Assembly (NCBI RefSeq): GCF_003049685.1
Contig: NZ_PYSY02000001.1
Coordinates: 1,178,001 to 1,242,000 of the forward strand
Direction: 5' to 3'
Length of the DNA stretch: 64,000 bases
DNA from: Brucella pituitosa
Lineage (GTDB): Bacteria; Pseudomonadota; Alphaproteobacteria; Rhizobiales; Rhizobiaceae
The position numbers were made by a program, and so were the translations under genes. Under the pieces are notes generated by a model, which worked only from the letters and a program-made list of their open reading frames with translations, did not search any database and had not been told where the DNA came from. Positions 54,232 through 64,000 of this stretch are shown here, in pieces (within the stretch, counting starts at the first letter, position 1; the number at the start of each line of letters is the position of its first letter).

Positions 54232-55626
54232 ATGGTCGGCTACGATTATGACCTTTTTGTTATCGGCGGTGGCTCCGGTGGCGTGCGAGCTGGGCGTCTT
54301 GCTGGCGCCATGGGCAAAAAGGTCGGATTGGCCGAAGAATATCGTATGGGCGGCACCTGCGTCATTCGCGGCTGCGTTCCCAAGAAGCTTTTTGTCTATG
54401 CTTCACAGTTTCCCGAGCATTTTGAAGATGCTGCCGGTTATGGCTGGGAAGTTGGCAAAAGCAGCTTTGACTGGAAGAAGCTGATCGAAGCCAAGGACAA
54501 AGAGATCACCCGCCTTGAAGGCCTGTATCGCAAAGGTCTCGAAAATTCGAAAGTTGAGATATTCGCAAGCCGCGCTGAACTGATCGATGAGCACACAATT
54601 GAACTCAAGGCGGACGGACGCCGCGTAACTGCTGATCAGATTTTGATCGCGACAGGCGGACATCCAAGCGCACATGAAGCCTTGCCAGGCAACGAATATT
54701 GCATCAGCTCCAACGAAGCCTTTCATCTCGAAGAACTGCCGAAAGCAATCGTGATTGCAGGTGGTGGCTATATCGCTGTCGAATTTGCCAATATTTTCCA
54801 TGGCCTCGGAGTTGAAACCACGATTGTATATCGAGGTAAAGAAATCCTCTCCCGCTTTGATCCAGATATTCGACGCCTGCTTCATGAAACGATGGAAGCA
54901 AAGGGTATCAGAATTATTTGCGGTGCGGTTTTCGAGAAAGTCGAAAAGCAGGCTGATGGCGAGCTGAAAGTTTCGCTGACCAATGGCGAAACGCTGCATG
55001 CCGGCCAGGCTATGCTGGCCATTGGTCGCAAGCCGAATACGCAAGGCCTTGGGTTGGAGAAGGCCGGGGTCAAAACCGATGTGCTCGGCGCAATTGAAGT
55101 TGATGATTATTCACGCACCAGCGTCTCCAACATCTGGGCTGTTGGTGATGTCATCAACCGTGTTCAATTGACGCCTGTAGCCATCCATGAGGCTATGTGT
55201 TTCCTTGAAACCGCCTTCAAGAACAATCCGACAAAACCCGATCACGAACTGATTGCGACAGCGGTCTTCTCGCAGCCTGAAATCGGCACAGTCGGTTTGC
55301 CGGAAGATGAAGCTGCGAAGAAATATCCTGAGTTGGAAGTCTATCGCGCCTTGTTCCGCCCAATGAAGAACACGCTTTCGGGCCGAAACGAGAAAATGCT
55401 GATGAAACTCATTGTTGACGCCAAGAGCCGCAGGGTTATTGGCGCGCATATAATGGGTCCGGATGCAGGTGAAATGGCACAGTTGCTCGGCATTTCGCTG
55501 AAGGCGGGTGCAACCAAGGGTGACTTTGATCGCACCATGGCGGTCCATCCAACAGCGGCAGAAGAGCTGGTGACAATGTACAAGCCGACCTACCGCGTCG
55601 TGAACGGAGAAAAGATCGAAAGCTAA
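54232..55626 (+). CDS. gor: Glutathione-disulfide reductase
   Basis: The 464-residue flavoprotein reduces GSSG with NADPH. FAD-binding is FVIGGGSGGVRAGRLAG near the N terminus, and the redox disulfide is GGTCVIRGCVPKK (Cys 45 and Cys 50, approximately). The second nucleotide-binding site is VIAGGGYIAVEFA. The C-terminal interface has the catalytic His-Glu pair in MAVHPTAAEELVTM. VIRGC in place of the common VNVGC is the usual form for the plant/alphaproteobacterial branch. It is apparently monocistronic. Confidence 0.96.
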   Translation: MVGYDYDLFVIGGGSGGVRAGRLAGAMGKKVGLAEEYRMGGTCVIRGCVPKKLFVYASQFPEHFEDAAGYGWEVGKSSFDWKKLIEAKDKEITRLEGLYRKGLENSKVEIFASRAELIDEHTIELKADGRRVTADQILIATGGHPSAHEALPGNEYCISSNEAFHLEELPKAIVIAGGGYIAVEFANIFHGLGVETTIVYRGKEILSRFDPDIRRLLHETMEAKGIRIICGAVFEKVEKQADGELKVSLTNGETLHAGQAMLAIGRKPNTQGLGLEKAGVKTDVLGAIEVDDYSRTSVSNIWAVGDVINRVQLTPVAIHEAMCFLETAFKNNPTKPDHELIATAVFSQPEIGTVGLPEDEAAKKYPELEVYRALFRPMKNTLSGRNEKMLMKLIVDAKSRRVIGAHIMGPDAGEMAQLLGISLKAGATKGDFDRTMAVHPTAAEELVTMYKPTYRVVNGEKIES

Positions 55627-55815
55627 TCTTTCGGGGCTTTTATCCTGTTAACGATTCTCACTGGTATAAAGCGAGCGTCTGCATTATATCAACGCGGTCA
55701 CGTATGCCGGTATCCGTGTTCAGGCATTGATTTGTCTGATGAAGTGGATTCCGGCTTTCGTGTTAAGGAGGAAGCAATCCGAGAGAAATCGCGCGGATAA
55801 TTAAACAGGTGTGAA

Positions 55816-57195
55816 ATGACGAAGAACTGGACCCCGAATTCCTGGAGAGACAAACCGATCAAGCAAGTGCCGTTTTATCCAGACGCACAGGCTCTGACCG
55901 ATGTTGAAGCTCGCCTTCGTACCTATCCACCGCTCGTATTTGCAGGTGAAGCCCGCAAGCTGAAGAACCAGCTCGCGGATGTTGCCGAAGGCAAGGCATT
56001 TCTGCTTCAGGGCGGCGATTGTGCGGAGAGTTTCGCAGAACATGGCGCGGATAATATCCGCGACTTTTTCCGCGTCTTTTTGCAGATGGCCGTTGTTCTG
56101 ACGTTTGGTGCCTCCAAGCCTGTTGTTAAGGTTGGCCGTATTGCTGGTCAGTTCGCCAAGCCGCGTTCTTCCGACATGGAAACGCTCAATGGTGTAGAGC
56201 TGCCATCATACCGTGGCGACATCATCAACGGCATCGATTTCGATGAAGCTTCGCGTATCCCTGATCCGCAGCGTCAGGACATGGCTTACCGCCAGTCTGC
56301 TGCGACGCTGAACCTGCTGCGTGCATTCGCGCAGGGTGGCTACGCTAACCTGGAGAATGTGCATCAGTGGATGCTCGGCTTTGTTGGCAAGAGCCCGCAG
56401 GCAGAGCGTTATGCAGCTCTCGCTCAGCGCATCTCCGAGACGATGAATTTCATGCGTGCTATCGGCATCACGTCCGATAGCAATCATTCGCTCCGTGAAA
56501 CCGATTTCTACACCAGCCATGAAGCATTGCTGCTTGGCTATGAAGAAGCGCTCACACGCGTCGATTCGACGTCGGGCGACTGGTACGGCACTTCAGGTCA
56601 CATGATCTGGATTGGCGATCGCACACGCCAGGCTGATCACGCGCATATCGAATATTGCCGTGGCATCAAGAATCCGCTCGGTCTGAAATGTGGTCCATCT
56701 TTGCAGCCGGATGATCTCATCCGTCTGATCGACCTTCTCAACCCTGAAAACGAAGCAGGGCGCCTGACGCTTATTGCCCGTTTCGGCTACGACAAGGTTG
56801 GCGATCATCTGCCTCAGCTCATCCGCGCTGTTGAACGTGAAGGCCGCAAGGTTGTTTGGTCTTGCGATCCGATGCACGGCAACACGATTACCGCAGGCGG
56901 TTACAAGACGCGTCCGTTCGACCGTATCCTCAAGGAAGTAGAATCCTTCTTCGCAATCCATCGCGCCGAAGGCTCACATCCGGGCGGTATCCATGTCGAA
57001 ATGACTGGCAAGAACGTCACCGAATGCACAGGTGGCGCTCGCGCAATTTCGGCGGAAGACCTGCACGACCGTTACCACACGCATTGCGACCCACGCCTGA
57101 ATGCAGATCAGGCGCTTGAGCTGGCCTTCCTTCTGGCAGAGCTTCTCAAGAAGGAACGTGATTTGGGTTCGGAAAAGCAGGCCGTTAACGCCTGA
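55816..57195 (+). CDS. aroG: 3-deoxy-7-phosphoheptulonate (DAHP) synthase, class II
   Basis: The 459-residue enzyme condenses phosphoenolpyruvate and erythrose 4-phosphate, the first step to aromatic amino acids. It belongs to the plant-like class [22 protein letters not shown] at the N terminus, [14 protein letters not shown] (with the metal-binding Cys), [12 protein letters not shown] and the C-terminal [15 protein letters not shown]. Length fits the family. A large hairpin follows at 57218, so it is probably transcribed on its own. Confidence 0.97.
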   Translation: MTKNWTPNSWRDKPIKQVPFYPDAQALTDVEARLRTYPPLVFAGEARKLKNQLADVAEGKAFLLQGGDCAESFAEHGADNIRDFFRVFLQMAVVLTFGASKPVVKVGRIAGQFAKPRSSDMETLNGVELPSYRGDIINGIDFDEASRIPDPQRQDMAYRQSAATLNLLRAFAQGGYANLENVHQWMLGFVGKSPQAERYAALAQRISETMNFMRAIGITSDSNHSLRETDFYTSHEALLLGYEEALTRVDSTSGDWYGTSGHMIWIGDRTRQADHAHIEYCRGIKNPLGLKCGPSLQPDDLIRLIDLLNPENEAGRLTLIARFGYDKVGDHLPQLIRAVEREGRKVVWSCDPMHGNTITAGGYKTRPFDRILKEVESFFAIHRAEGSHPGGIHVEMTGKNVTECTGGARAISAEDLHDRYHTHCDPRLNADQALELAFLLAELLKKERDLGSEKQAVNA

Positions 57196-57217
57196 TTGGG
57201 TAAAGCCACTTCAATTG

Positions 57218-57249
57218 AACAGGGCGGAGAATTCATTCTCCGCCCTGTT
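57218..57249 (+). terminator. Perfect 15-bp hairpin after aroG
   Basis: AACAGGGCGGAGAAT (57218-57232) pairs with ATTCTCCGCCCTGTT (57235-57249). The T-run is short (GTTGCATTT). Confidence 0.75.
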
Positions 57250-57303
57250 GCATTTAAGCTGAACTCGCTTATTGATTTTCACGAAAACTCTTAGGGGGCA
57301 TCG

Positions 57304-57654
57304 ATGAAGCGAATTTTGCTGGCGTTTCTCAACTCCATGCGTGCTCTCAGGCATCTGGCCAAACACGAAAAGGCAGTTCAGCAGGAGCTGGTGCTGTTTC
57401 TGTTGTCACTTCCTGTTGCTTTTTTCATTGCGCCGAGCTGGCTTACATTCCTGATGATGACAGGGGCGATCCTGTTTCTCATTCTGGTTGAAGTGCTCAA
57501 CACCGGCATTGAAGCGACCTGCGACGCGGTTTCTCGCGATTTTCATAAAGAAATTCAGATCGCCAAGGATTGCGGTTCGCTTGCTGTGCTGATCTCTATC
57601 ATTTTTGTCGCTGCAATATGGATTTATATCCTCTTCACGACCTATATGATCTGA
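57304..57654 (+). CDS. dgkA: Diacylglycerol kinase DgkA (small membrane type)
   Basis: The 116-residue integral membrane enzyme phosphorylates diacylglycerol, recycling it from envelope glycan modification. It has three membrane helices and the family motif EVLNTGIEATCDAVS (residues about 64-78), with the active-site Glu and Asn, and KDCGSLAVL after it. The ATG follows TAGGGGG. Osmoregulated glucan decoration would make diacylglycerol, but no direct link is shown here. Confidence 0.95.
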   Translation: MKRILLAFLNSMRALRHLAKHEKAVQQELVLFLLSLPVAFFIAPSWLTFLMMTGAILFLILVEVLNTGIEATCDAVSRDFHKEIQIAKDCGSLAVLISIIFVAAIWIYILFTTYMI

Positions 57655-57747
57655 CAAAGAACGACTGTTCTTCAACACCATCCGTTGCAATTAATTGCAC
57701 AAGCGCGTTAAAGCTTGGGCATGATCAGCGCTAGCGAGAATCTCGAT

Positions 57748-59400
57748 ATGCTTCGTATTGCCGTTGCACAGCTCAACCCTGTTATGGGCGACATTGCCGG
57801 AAATCTTGCCAAGGCACGTGCAGCACGCGCAGAAGCTGCCGAATTAAATGCCGACCTTCTAATGTTTACCGAACTGTTCATTGCAGGCTATCCGCCTGAG
57901 GATCTGGTTCTGAAGACAGCCTTTGTCGCAGCCTGTGAAAAGGCAGTGAAAGAACTTGCCAGAGACACAGTCGATGGCGGCCCCGGCGTTATTATCGGTA
58001 CGCCATTGCAGCGCGATAGCGGTTTGCACAATTCAATCGCCGTTCTCGACGGTGGCGAAATCATTGCCGAACGGTTCAAGGTCGACTTGCCGAACTACGG
58101 CGAGTTTGATGAAAAGCGCGTTTTCCAGCCCGGTCCAATGCCCGGACCTGTGAACTTCCGCGGTGTACGCATCGGTATTCCGATCTGCGAGGATATCTGG
58201 GGTGATCTGGGTGTGGCGGAAACGCTGGCCGAAAGTGGCGCAGAATTCCTGCTGGTGCCTAATGGCTCGCCTTATCATCGCGCCAAGATCGAGCGCCGTT
58301 ATCAGGTTGTGCTGAAGCAGGTTATCGAAACTGAATTGCCTGTCCTCTATGCCAACCAGATGGGTGGACAGGACGAGCTGGTCTTCGATGGTGGTTCGTT
58401 TGCGTTCAATGCAGACAAGAGCCTTTGCCTGCAGATGCCGCAATTTGCAGAGCAAATCGCACTGACCGTCTGGAAGCGGGATGGCGACGGATGGCGATGT
58501 GAAGATACTGAAAAAGCAAAACTGCCCGAAGGTCTCGAAGCTGATTACGCAGCCTGTATGTTGGGCCTGCGCGATTATGTGAACAAAAATGGCTTTAAAG
58601 ACGTCGTTCTAGGCCTGTCGGGCGGTATTGACTCGGCAATTTGCGCTGCGCTGGGCGTCGATGCATTGGGCAAGGATCGCGTGCGCTGCGTGATGCTGCC
58701 ATATCGCTATACGTCGGATGAGTCGCTGAAAGATGCGGCTGATTGCGCCAAGGCGCTCGGCGTGCGTTACGACATTGTGCCGATTGCGGAACCTGTCGAA
58801 GGCTTTTTGTCTGCACTCAAGCCTTTGTTTGAAGGTACGGAAAGCGGCGTAACCGAAGAAAACCTGCAAAGCCGCGCGCGCGGCACTATTCTTATGGCTA
58901 TCTCCAACAAGTTTGGCTCAATGGTTGTGACCACGGGCAACAAGTCGGAAATGTCTGTCGGCTATGCAACGCTTTATGGCGACATGAATGGCGGCTTCAA
59001 CCCCATCAAGGACGTCTATAAGATGCAGGTCTATGCGCTGTCTGAGTGGCGGAACAGCCATGTTCCGGTTGGAAGCTTTGGTCCTGCTGGCGAAGTGATC
59101 CCGCAGAACATCATTTCGAAGGCACCATCCGCAGAATTGCGCGAAAATCAGACCGATCAGGACAGTCTGCCGCCTTATCCGGTGCTGGACGACATTCTCG
59201 AATGCCTCGTTGAAAATGAAATGAGTAACGCAGAGATTGTCGCACGCGGTCATGCGCTTGAAACGGTGCAACGCATCGAACATCTGCTCAATCTGGCCGA
59301 ATACAAGCGTCGGCAATCTGCGCCAGGTGTAAAAATTACCAAGAAGAATTTCGGACGTGATCGTCGTTATCCAATAACGAACCGCTTCCGCGACCGCTGA
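57748..59400 (+). CDS. nadE: Glutamine-dependent NAD+ synthase
   Basis: The 550-residue enzyme converts deamido-NAD+ to NAD+. Its N-terminal nitrilase-type glutaminase domain has Glu in [14 protein letters not shown], Lys in [15 protein letters not shown] and Cys in [10 protein letters not shown]. The C-terminal synthetase domain has the P-loop [16 protein letters not shown] and [18 protein letters not shown]. The ATG at 57748 begins the conserved [11 protein letters not shown]; an upstream ATG at 57721 is possible. gltX starts 11 bases after its stop. Confidence 0.96.
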   Translation: MLRIAVAQLNPVMGDIAGNLAKARAARAEAAELNADLLMFTELFIAGYPPEDLVLKTAFVAACEKAVKELARDTVDGGPGVIIGTPLQRDSGLHNSIAVLDGGEIIAERFKVDLPNYGEFDEKRVFQPGPMPGPVNFRGVRIGIPICEDIWGDLGVAETLAESGAEFLLVPNGSPYHRAKIERRYQVVLKQVIETELPVLYANQMGGQDELVFDGGSFAFNADKSLCLQMPQFAEQIALTVWKRDGDGWRCEDTEKAKLPEGLEADYAACMLGLRDYVNKNGFKDVVLGLSGGIDSAICAALGVDALGKDRVRCVMLPYRYTSDESLKDAADCAKALGVRYDIVPIAEPVEGFLSALKPLFEGTESGVTEENLQSRARGTILMAISNKFGSMVVTTGNKSEMSVGYATLYGDMNGGFNPIKDVYKMQVYALSEWRNSHVPVGSFGPAGEVIPQNIISKAPSAELRENQTDQDSLPPYPVLDDILECLVENEMSNAEIVARGHALETVQRIEHLLNLAEYKRRQSAPGVKITKKNFGRDRRYPITNRFRDR

Positions 59401-59411
59401 AAGATTTTATA

Positions 59412-60785
59412 ATGACCGTAACCGTTCGTTTTGCACCGTCTCCGACGGGCTATATTCATATTGGTAACACGCGTACCGCACTCTCGAACTGGCTTTATGC
59501 CAAAAAGAATAACGGCAGTTTTATTCTGCGTTACGACGATACCGACGTCGAACGTTCCAAGCAGGAATATGCTGACGCTATTGCGGTTGACCTCGAATGG
59601 CTCGGCGTGAAGCCTGACCGCATTGAATACCAGTCAAAGCGTTTTGACGTTTATGCGAAGGCTGTCGAGAAGCTGAAGCAGGCGGGATTGCTTTATGCCT
59701 GCTATGAAACAGCAGATGAATTGGAACGCCGTCGCCGGCTGCGATTGGCTCGCCGTCTTCCACCTGTTTATGGTCGGGAAGCGCTGAAGCTCGCTGATGA
59801 AGAAAAGGCATCTTTTGAAGCAGAAGGACATAAACCGCACTGGCGTTTTCTTCTGCCTAATTTCGAGAGCGACCCGTTCGTAACAACGCGCACAGAAGTC
59901 CATTGGGACGATCTGGTTCGCGGTCCACAGACGGTCGATCTTGCATCGATGTCAGACCCTGTTCTTGTTCGTGAAGACGGTACTTATCTCTATACGCTGC
60001 CATCGGTTGTTGACGATATTGATCTGGGCGTCACGCATATCATTCGTGGTGATGATCACGTCACCAATACAGGTGTCCAGATTGCGATCTTCAACGCACT
60101 CGGCGCTAAATCGCCTGTGTTTGGGCATCATAATCTTCTGACAACGGTTTCGGGCGAGGGCCTTTCCAAGCGCTCCGGTGCACTATCGATCGGCTCGCTG
60201 CGCGACAGTGGATATGAGCCAATGTCTGTTGCGTCTCTCGCCGTGCTTATCGGTACTTCCGAGTCGGTTTCTGCTGCTACAGATATGGATGCGCTTGCAG
60301 ACCGCTTTGACCTTGCTTCCATTTCTAAGTCATCGGCAAAATTCGATCCGGCTGAGCTTGATACGCTCAATCGGGCGCTATTGCACGAGATGCCTTATGA
60401 GAAGGCAGCAAGTCGTCTCGAAGCGCTGGGCATTCATGGTGCGAGTGCAGAGCAGTTCTGGTTGACTGTACGCGGCAATCTTGAACGATTTAATGATGCT
60501 GCTCATTGGTGGCAGATCATCAATGCTGATTTACCTGAAAATCCTGAGCTATCCGAAGAGGATCGTGCCTTCGTACGTGAATCATCCACGATGCTGCCGA
60601 CTGAGCCTTGGGACAAACAGACTTGGAAGATCTGGACCGATGCTGTCAAAGCAGCAACGGGACGCAAGGGTAAGACACTGTTCATGCCCTTGCGCTTAGC
60701 GCTTACGGGGCAGGCGCATGGTCCGGAGCTTGCGGACCTACTGGTTTTGATTGGTCCGGATAGAACGAAGAGCCGACTACTCTGA
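59412..60785 (+). CDS. gltX: Glutamate--tRNA ligase, second-copy (GltX2) type
   Basis: The 457-residue class I synthetase has the HIGH-type motif in [20 protein letters not shown] (residues 6-25) and the KMSKS region in [14 protein letters not shown], where the first Lys is Gly. The length of 457 and the GLSKR variant recall the second GluRS of alphaproteobacteria, which may prefer tRNA-Gln or a subset of tRNA-Glu; that preference is inferred. It follows nadE by 11 bases. Its last 83 bases overlap a convergent lipoprotein gene. Confidence 0.93.
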   Translation: MTVTVRFAPSPTGYIHIGNTRTALSNWLYAKKNNGSFILRYDDTDVERSKQEYADAIAVDLEWLGVKPDRIEYQSKRFDVYAKAVEKLKQAGLLYACYETADELERRRRLRLARRLPPVYGREALKLADEEKASFEAEGHKPHWRFLLPNFESDPFVTTRTEVHWDDLVRGPQTVDLASMSDPVLVREDGTYLYTLPSVVDDIDLGVTHIIRGDDHVTNTGVQIAIFNALGAKSPVFGHHNLLTTVSGEGLSKRSGALSIGSLRDSGYEPMSVASLAVLIGTSESVSAATDMDALADRFDLASISKSSAKFDPAELDTLNRALLHEMPYEKAASRLEALGIHGASAEQFWLTVRGNLERFNDAAHWWQIINADLPENPELSEEDRAFVRESSTMLPTEPWDKQTWKIWTDAVKAATGRKGKTLFMPLRLALTGQAHGPELADLLVLIGPDRTKSRLL

Positions 60786-61422
60786 CTTTCGAACTTTCCG
60801 TATAAGTTCGCTCCGTCGGCGGCGTAGTTGCTGCCGGAGCGACATAAGCGGTTGGTTGCACCTTTGGTAGAGCCGTGGGCGCATAACCCGTTTCGGGCGC
60901 CTCATATGCCGGCACAACGAAATCTTCAACCGGCTCGCTCACTGCGTTCGCGACTTTGGCTTGACCTTGTTTCGATGCCTTGCTCGCAGATGATTTCTTT
61001 GGTGCAGCCTTTTGCATCTTCCGAGCTGGCATCCAGTTTGCGGAACATGCCTGCACAAATCTGCCAGCATGAGACCTACCTGCAATTGTAGCATTTAGCT
61101 CAGAAAGCTGGCTCTCTAGTGTCCTGATCTCTGATTGAAGCTTGTCCGCTCTTGCCTTAAGACGCGAGCAACCAGAAGATTTACTTGCAGAAATTCCAAT
61201 ACAGCTCAGTTTAGCCATCTCGGTGCGAGTTCGCGAAAGTTCTGCTTTATTGCGATCAAGCTTTAATTTTGCAGAAGCGAGATTACTCGTTAAACGTGCT
61301 TTTTCTTTTGGAGTACATTGCTGTATTGGTTGTGTTGTCGTGCAGCCAGCAACCAACACTGCGGTCGCCATCAGCGCCGCCCAAGAAGATACACGAAAAA
61401 AATTCTTATAAGCAATCATCAT
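60703..61422 (-). CDS. Coiled-coil lipoprotein of unknown function
   Basis: The 239-residue product has a lipobox (ATAVLVAGC), then a coiled-coil stretch ([20 protein letters not shown] and [20 protein letters not shown]) with paired cysteines, a Lys/Ala-rich linker and a Pro/Ala/Thr-rich C terminus. It is probably an inner-leaflet outer membrane or periplasmic lipoprotein. I recognise no family. It overlaps the 3' end of gltX by 83 bases on the opposite strand, so the tail may be shorter in relatives. Transcription starts just after the maeB terminator. Confidence 0.8.
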   Translation of the reverse strand: MMIAYKNFFRVSSWAALMATAVLVAGCTTTQPIQQCTPKEKARLTSNLASAKLKLDRNKAELSRTRTEMAKLSCIGISASKSSGCSRLKARADKLQSEIRTLESQLSELNATIAGRSHAGRFVQACSANWMPARKMQKAAPKKSSASKASKQGQAKVANAVSEPVEDFVVPAYEAPETGYAPTALPKVQPTAYVAPAATTPPTERTYTESSKVRVVGSSFYPDQSKPVGPQAPDHAPAP

Positions 61423-61485
61423 AGAACAAGCCCGTTCTGTTGTTCGTATGTGTCGATTGTCGTGTATTGCGATTAAAAAAGGATA

Positions 61486-61522
61486 AACGCCAAGTATGAT
61501 TAATCATACTTGGCGTTTTTTA
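61486..61522. terminator. Perfect 15-bp terminator hairpin downstream of maeB
   Basis: AAACGCCAAGTATGA (61486-61500) pairs with TCATACTTGGCGTTT (61505-61519), loop TTAA, with T-rich runs on both strands. It ends the malic enzyme transcript and insulates the lipoprotein gene. Confidence 0.9.
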
Positions 61523-61558
61523 TTAAAGCGTATTATTTATATTAAAGCAATAGCTTAT

Positions 61559-63886
61559 TTAGCTCTGTCTTTTTACTTCGCCGGAGCGCTGAAGTGCTTC
61601 AACAACCGCAAGTGCAGTCATGTTAACCACACCGCGCGATGTAACCGATGGTGTAAGGATATGGGCAGGGCGCGCCGCACCAAGCAAGATGGGCCCGACA
61701 TGCAGTGCATCGGTAACAGTCTTGACGACGTTCAGCGTAATATTCGCCGCATCGAGATTAGGGAAAACCAGAAGATTGGCTTCGCCCTTGAGACGGGAAT
61801 TCGGGAACACACGATCACGCAGAGCTTGTGACAGCGCTGAATCACCATGCATTTCGCCGTCCGATTCCAGTTCTGGTGCCTTCTCAGCAAGGATTGCTGC
61901 CGCCCGGCGCATTTTCTCGGCGCTTGCCGACTCTTTCGAACCAAAGTTCGAATGCGAAACGAGGGCTGCTTTAGGCTCGATGCCAAAGCGGCTGATTTCT
62001 TTTGCCGCCAAAATTGCCATTTCCGCAATTTCTTCAGCTTCTGGTTCAACGCTGACATAAGTGTCAGTGAGAAATAGAGCGCCGCGCTGCGAAATAAGCA
62101 GGCTAAGTGCTGAATAATCACTGATGCCGGGCAGCTTGCCGATGATTTGTTTCACAACGCGCATATGGCGTTCAAAACGTCCTTCCAGACCGCAGATCAT
62201 AGCTTCAGCTTCATCACGCATGACAGCAAGCGCTGCAATAGCGGTTGAATTGGTACGAACGATTGTGCGTGCTGCCTCAGGCGTCACGCCCTGACGACCG
62301 GTGTAGGACAAATACAGATCAACATAGTCGCGGTAGCGTGGATCATCCTCCGGATTGATGAGATCAAAATCCTTGCCCGGACGAATCTTCAAACCGTAGC
62401 GCTGAAGACGTGTTTCGATAACATGCGGACGACCAACCAGGATTGGCAGCGCGATGCGTTCTTCGATCACCACCTGTGCGGCACGCAATACGCGCTCGTC
62501 TTCACCATCAGCATAAATTACGCGCATTGGTTTGCTCTGCGCGCGCGCTGCAGCGAAGACCGGTTTCATAATGAGGCCGGAGCGGAAAACAAAGCGGTTC
62601 AGCCTGTCCATATAGGCTTCCCAATCGTCGATTGGACGCGTCGCAACACCGCTTTCCATCGCAGCCTTAGCGACCGCAGGAGCAATGCGCAGGATCAAAC
62701 GCTGATCAAAAGGCGACGGGATAATGTGGTCCGGTCCGAATGTCGGAGTGTCGCCTGAATAGGCGCGGGCGGCTACGTCTGAAGGTTCTTCGCGTGCAAG
62801 TGCTGCAATGGCACGAACCGCTGCAAGCTTCATTTCTTCGTTGATCGCCGTCGCACCGACATCAAGCGCGCCACGGAAAATATATGGGAAGCAGAGAACA
62901 TTGTTGACCTGGTTCGGATAATCCGACCGTCCGGTACAAATCATGGCATCAGCACGTGCTTCACGAGCGGCTTCCGGCATGATTTCCGGATTTGGGTTTG
63001 CAAGCGCCATGATAAGCGGCTTGTCTGCCATCTGCTTGAGCAGTTCAGGCTTGAGGACGCCTGCTGCTGACAGTCCAAGGAAGACGTCGGCGCCGCCAAT
63101 GACATCGGCGAGTACGCGCGCGTCAGTCTTCTGCGCGTAAATTTCCTTCCAGCGATCCATAAGGGTGTTACGGCCTTCATAGACCACACCTTCGAGATCA
63201 CAGACCCAGATATTTTCGCGCTTGGCACCGAGATTGACGAGGAGATTAAGACAGGCGAGTGCTGCTGCACCGGCACCTGACGTTACTATCTTCGCGTCTT
63301 CGATCTTTTTGCCGGCAAGTTCCAGACCATTAAGCACTGCCGCAGCGACGATGATCGCCGTTCCGTGCTGATCGTCATGGAAAACCGGGATATTCATTTT
63401 GGCGCGGAGCTGCTCTTCAACTTCGAAGCACTCAGGTGCCTTGATGTCTTCGAGATTGATGCCGCCAAAGGTCGGCTCCAGAGCAGAAACCACGTCCACA
63501 ATTCGCCCGATTTCGTGAGCGTCGATTTCGATATCGAAAACATCGATATCAGCAAATTTCTTGAAGAGGACGGCCTTGCCCTCCATTACGGGCTTGGATG
63601 CGAGCGCGCCGATATTGCCGAGACCGAGAACGGCCGTACCGTTGGAAACGACTGCTACCAGATTGCCGCGCGCCGTATATTCGGCAGCAGCGGCAGGATC
63701 TTCATGGATTGCCAGGCAAGGGGCCGCGACGCCAGGCGAGTAGGCAAGCGCTAGATCGCGCTGATTGCCGAGCGGCTTGGTGGCCTGAATTTCCAGCTTA
63801 CCGGGCTTTGGATAGCGGTGGAAAAACAGTGCCGCTTCGTCAAAATCTGAACGCGTGGAAGTGGAGGGGGTCTTTTTGTTGGTCAT
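61559..63886 (-). CDS. maeB: NADP-dependent malic enzyme with phosphotransacetylase-like domain
   Basis: The 775-residue enzyme decarboxylates malate to pyruvate with NADP. The N-terminal malic domain has [31 protein letters not shown], and [20 protein letters not shown]; the NAD(P) fold has [13 protein letters not shown]. From about residue 430 to the end it carries a phosphate acetyltransferase-like domain ([19 protein letters not shown], in part) that in relatives has a regulatory role, not catalysis. The ATG at 63886 is used; GGAGGGGG lies upstream in other frames. It appears monocistronic with a terminator at 61486. Confidence 0.96.
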   Translation of the reverse strand: MTNKKTPSTSTRSDFDEAALFFHRYPKPGKLEIQATKPLGNQRDLALAYSPGVAAPCLAIHEDPAAAAEYTARGNLVAVVSNGTAVLGLGNIGALASKPVMEGKAVLFKKFADIDVFDIEIDAHEIGRIVDVVSALEPTFGGINLEDIKAPECFEVEEQLRAKMNIPVFHDDQHGTAIIVAAAVLNGLELAGKKIEDAKIVTSGAGAAALACLNLLVNLGAKRENIWVCDLEGVVYEGRNTLMDRWKEIYAQKTDARVLADVIGGADVFLGLSAAGVLKPELLKQMADKPLIMALANPNPEIMPEAAREARADAMICTGRSDYPNQVNNVLCFPYIFRGALDVGATAINEEMKLAAVRAIAALAREEPSDVAARAYSGDTPTFGPDHIIPSPFDQRLILRIAPAVAKAAMESGVATRPIDDWEAYMDRLNRFVFRSGLIMKPVFAAARAQSKPMRVIYADGEDERVLRAAQVVIEERIALPILVGRPHVIETRLQRYGLKIRPGKDFDLINPEDDPRYRDYVDLYLSYTGRQGVTPEAARTIVRTNSTAIAALAVMRDEAEAMICGLEGRFERHMRVVKQIIGKLPGISDYSALSLLISQRGALFLTDTYVSVEPEAEEIAEMAILAAKEISRFGIEPKAALVSHSNFGSKESASAEKMRRAAAILAEKAPELESDGEMHGDSALSQALRDRVFPNSRLKGEANLLVFPNLDAANITLNVVKTVTDALHVGPILLGAARPAHILTPSVTSRGVVNMTALAVVEALQRSGEVKRQS

Positions 63887-64000
63887 TATCGCATCGCTTT
63901 CCGGTTCATACGCGCAGCCGGGAGAGGGAACCGCGCAGTGACGCAAATTTGCGTCTTTTGAGCCATTATCGTTCTTATCTCAAACTATCAAATCACTATA

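Overview
The window reads as a chromosomal segment of an alphaproteobacterium of the order Rhizobiales, most probably family Brucellaceae (Brucella/Ochrobactrum group). The reasons are the protein set and its order: a TolC/BepC-like outer membrane protein next to a PIMT-family methyltransferase, a PopZ protein next to valS, a cyclic beta-1,2-glucan exporter (NdvA/Cgt type), class II DAHP synthase, an ATP12 chaperone, glnB-glnA, and many short palindromic intergenic repeats of the kind known from rhizobia and Brucella. The assignment rests on recognition of families from memory, not on a database search. The DNA is almost entirely housekeeping; no prophage, transposase, CRISPR array, toxin-antitoxin pair or secretion cluster was seen.

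Layout. 0-10 kb: a partial SufA-type Fe-S carrier, a secreted protein, a heavy-metal-associated (HMA) protein, PIMT, tolC, popZ, valS and a FadL-type porin. 9.7-17.6 kb, mostly minus strand: a beta-hydroxyacid dehydrogenase, a glutathione transferase, a polar amino acid ABC importer without its ATPase, and a molybdenum cofactor group (EamA transporter-mobA-mobB, moaA). 17.8-27.8 kb: a DUF971 protein, class I fumarase, an L,D-transpeptidase, a Cys-rich secreted protein with a duplicated module, a lipoate ligase with permuted domain order, an ABC-F protein, and a short-chain dehydrogenase divergent from an orphan MetQ-type binding protein, with a perfect FNR-type box between them. 27.9-34 kb: tRNA-Arg(CCG), tRNA-Asp(GUC), tRNA-Gly(CCC), several small secreted or membrane proteins, a lone HflC, DoxX and a lipid kinase.

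34-47.5 kb: RlpA, then a plus-strand run of D,D-carboxypeptidase-like protein, tmk, holB, metG, tatD and an MBL-fold hydrolase with overlapping or nearly touching genes; the glucan exporter on the other strand; then RluC/D-EamA-HAD-ATP12. 47.7-64 kb: glnB-glnA behind a sigma-54-type promoter, the NAD(P)HX repair enzyme, gph, rpiA, a DUF2059 protein, gor, aroG, dgkA, nadE, gltX, a coiled-coil lipoprotein and an NADP-malic enzyme with a phosphotransacetylase domain.

The most unusual structure is in the gaps. A 78-bp palindromic element (A) and a 75/76-bp palindromic element (B), both bounded by CTAGTGG-type inverted ends, occur as a pair with a 13-bp spacer at two loci in opposite orientations (16340-16505 and 52567-52733). 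A solo A copy at 32207-32284 supplies the stop codon of a small gene. A second family of roughly 45-105 bp double palindromes resembling the RIME/Bru-RS repeats recurs at seven or more sites, one of them lodged in the loop of a terminator. Other points: a decayed tRNA-Val(CAC) fragment, a carboxypeptidase homologue lacking two of its three active-site motifs, and a 25-residue membrane ORF with a strong ribosome binding site.
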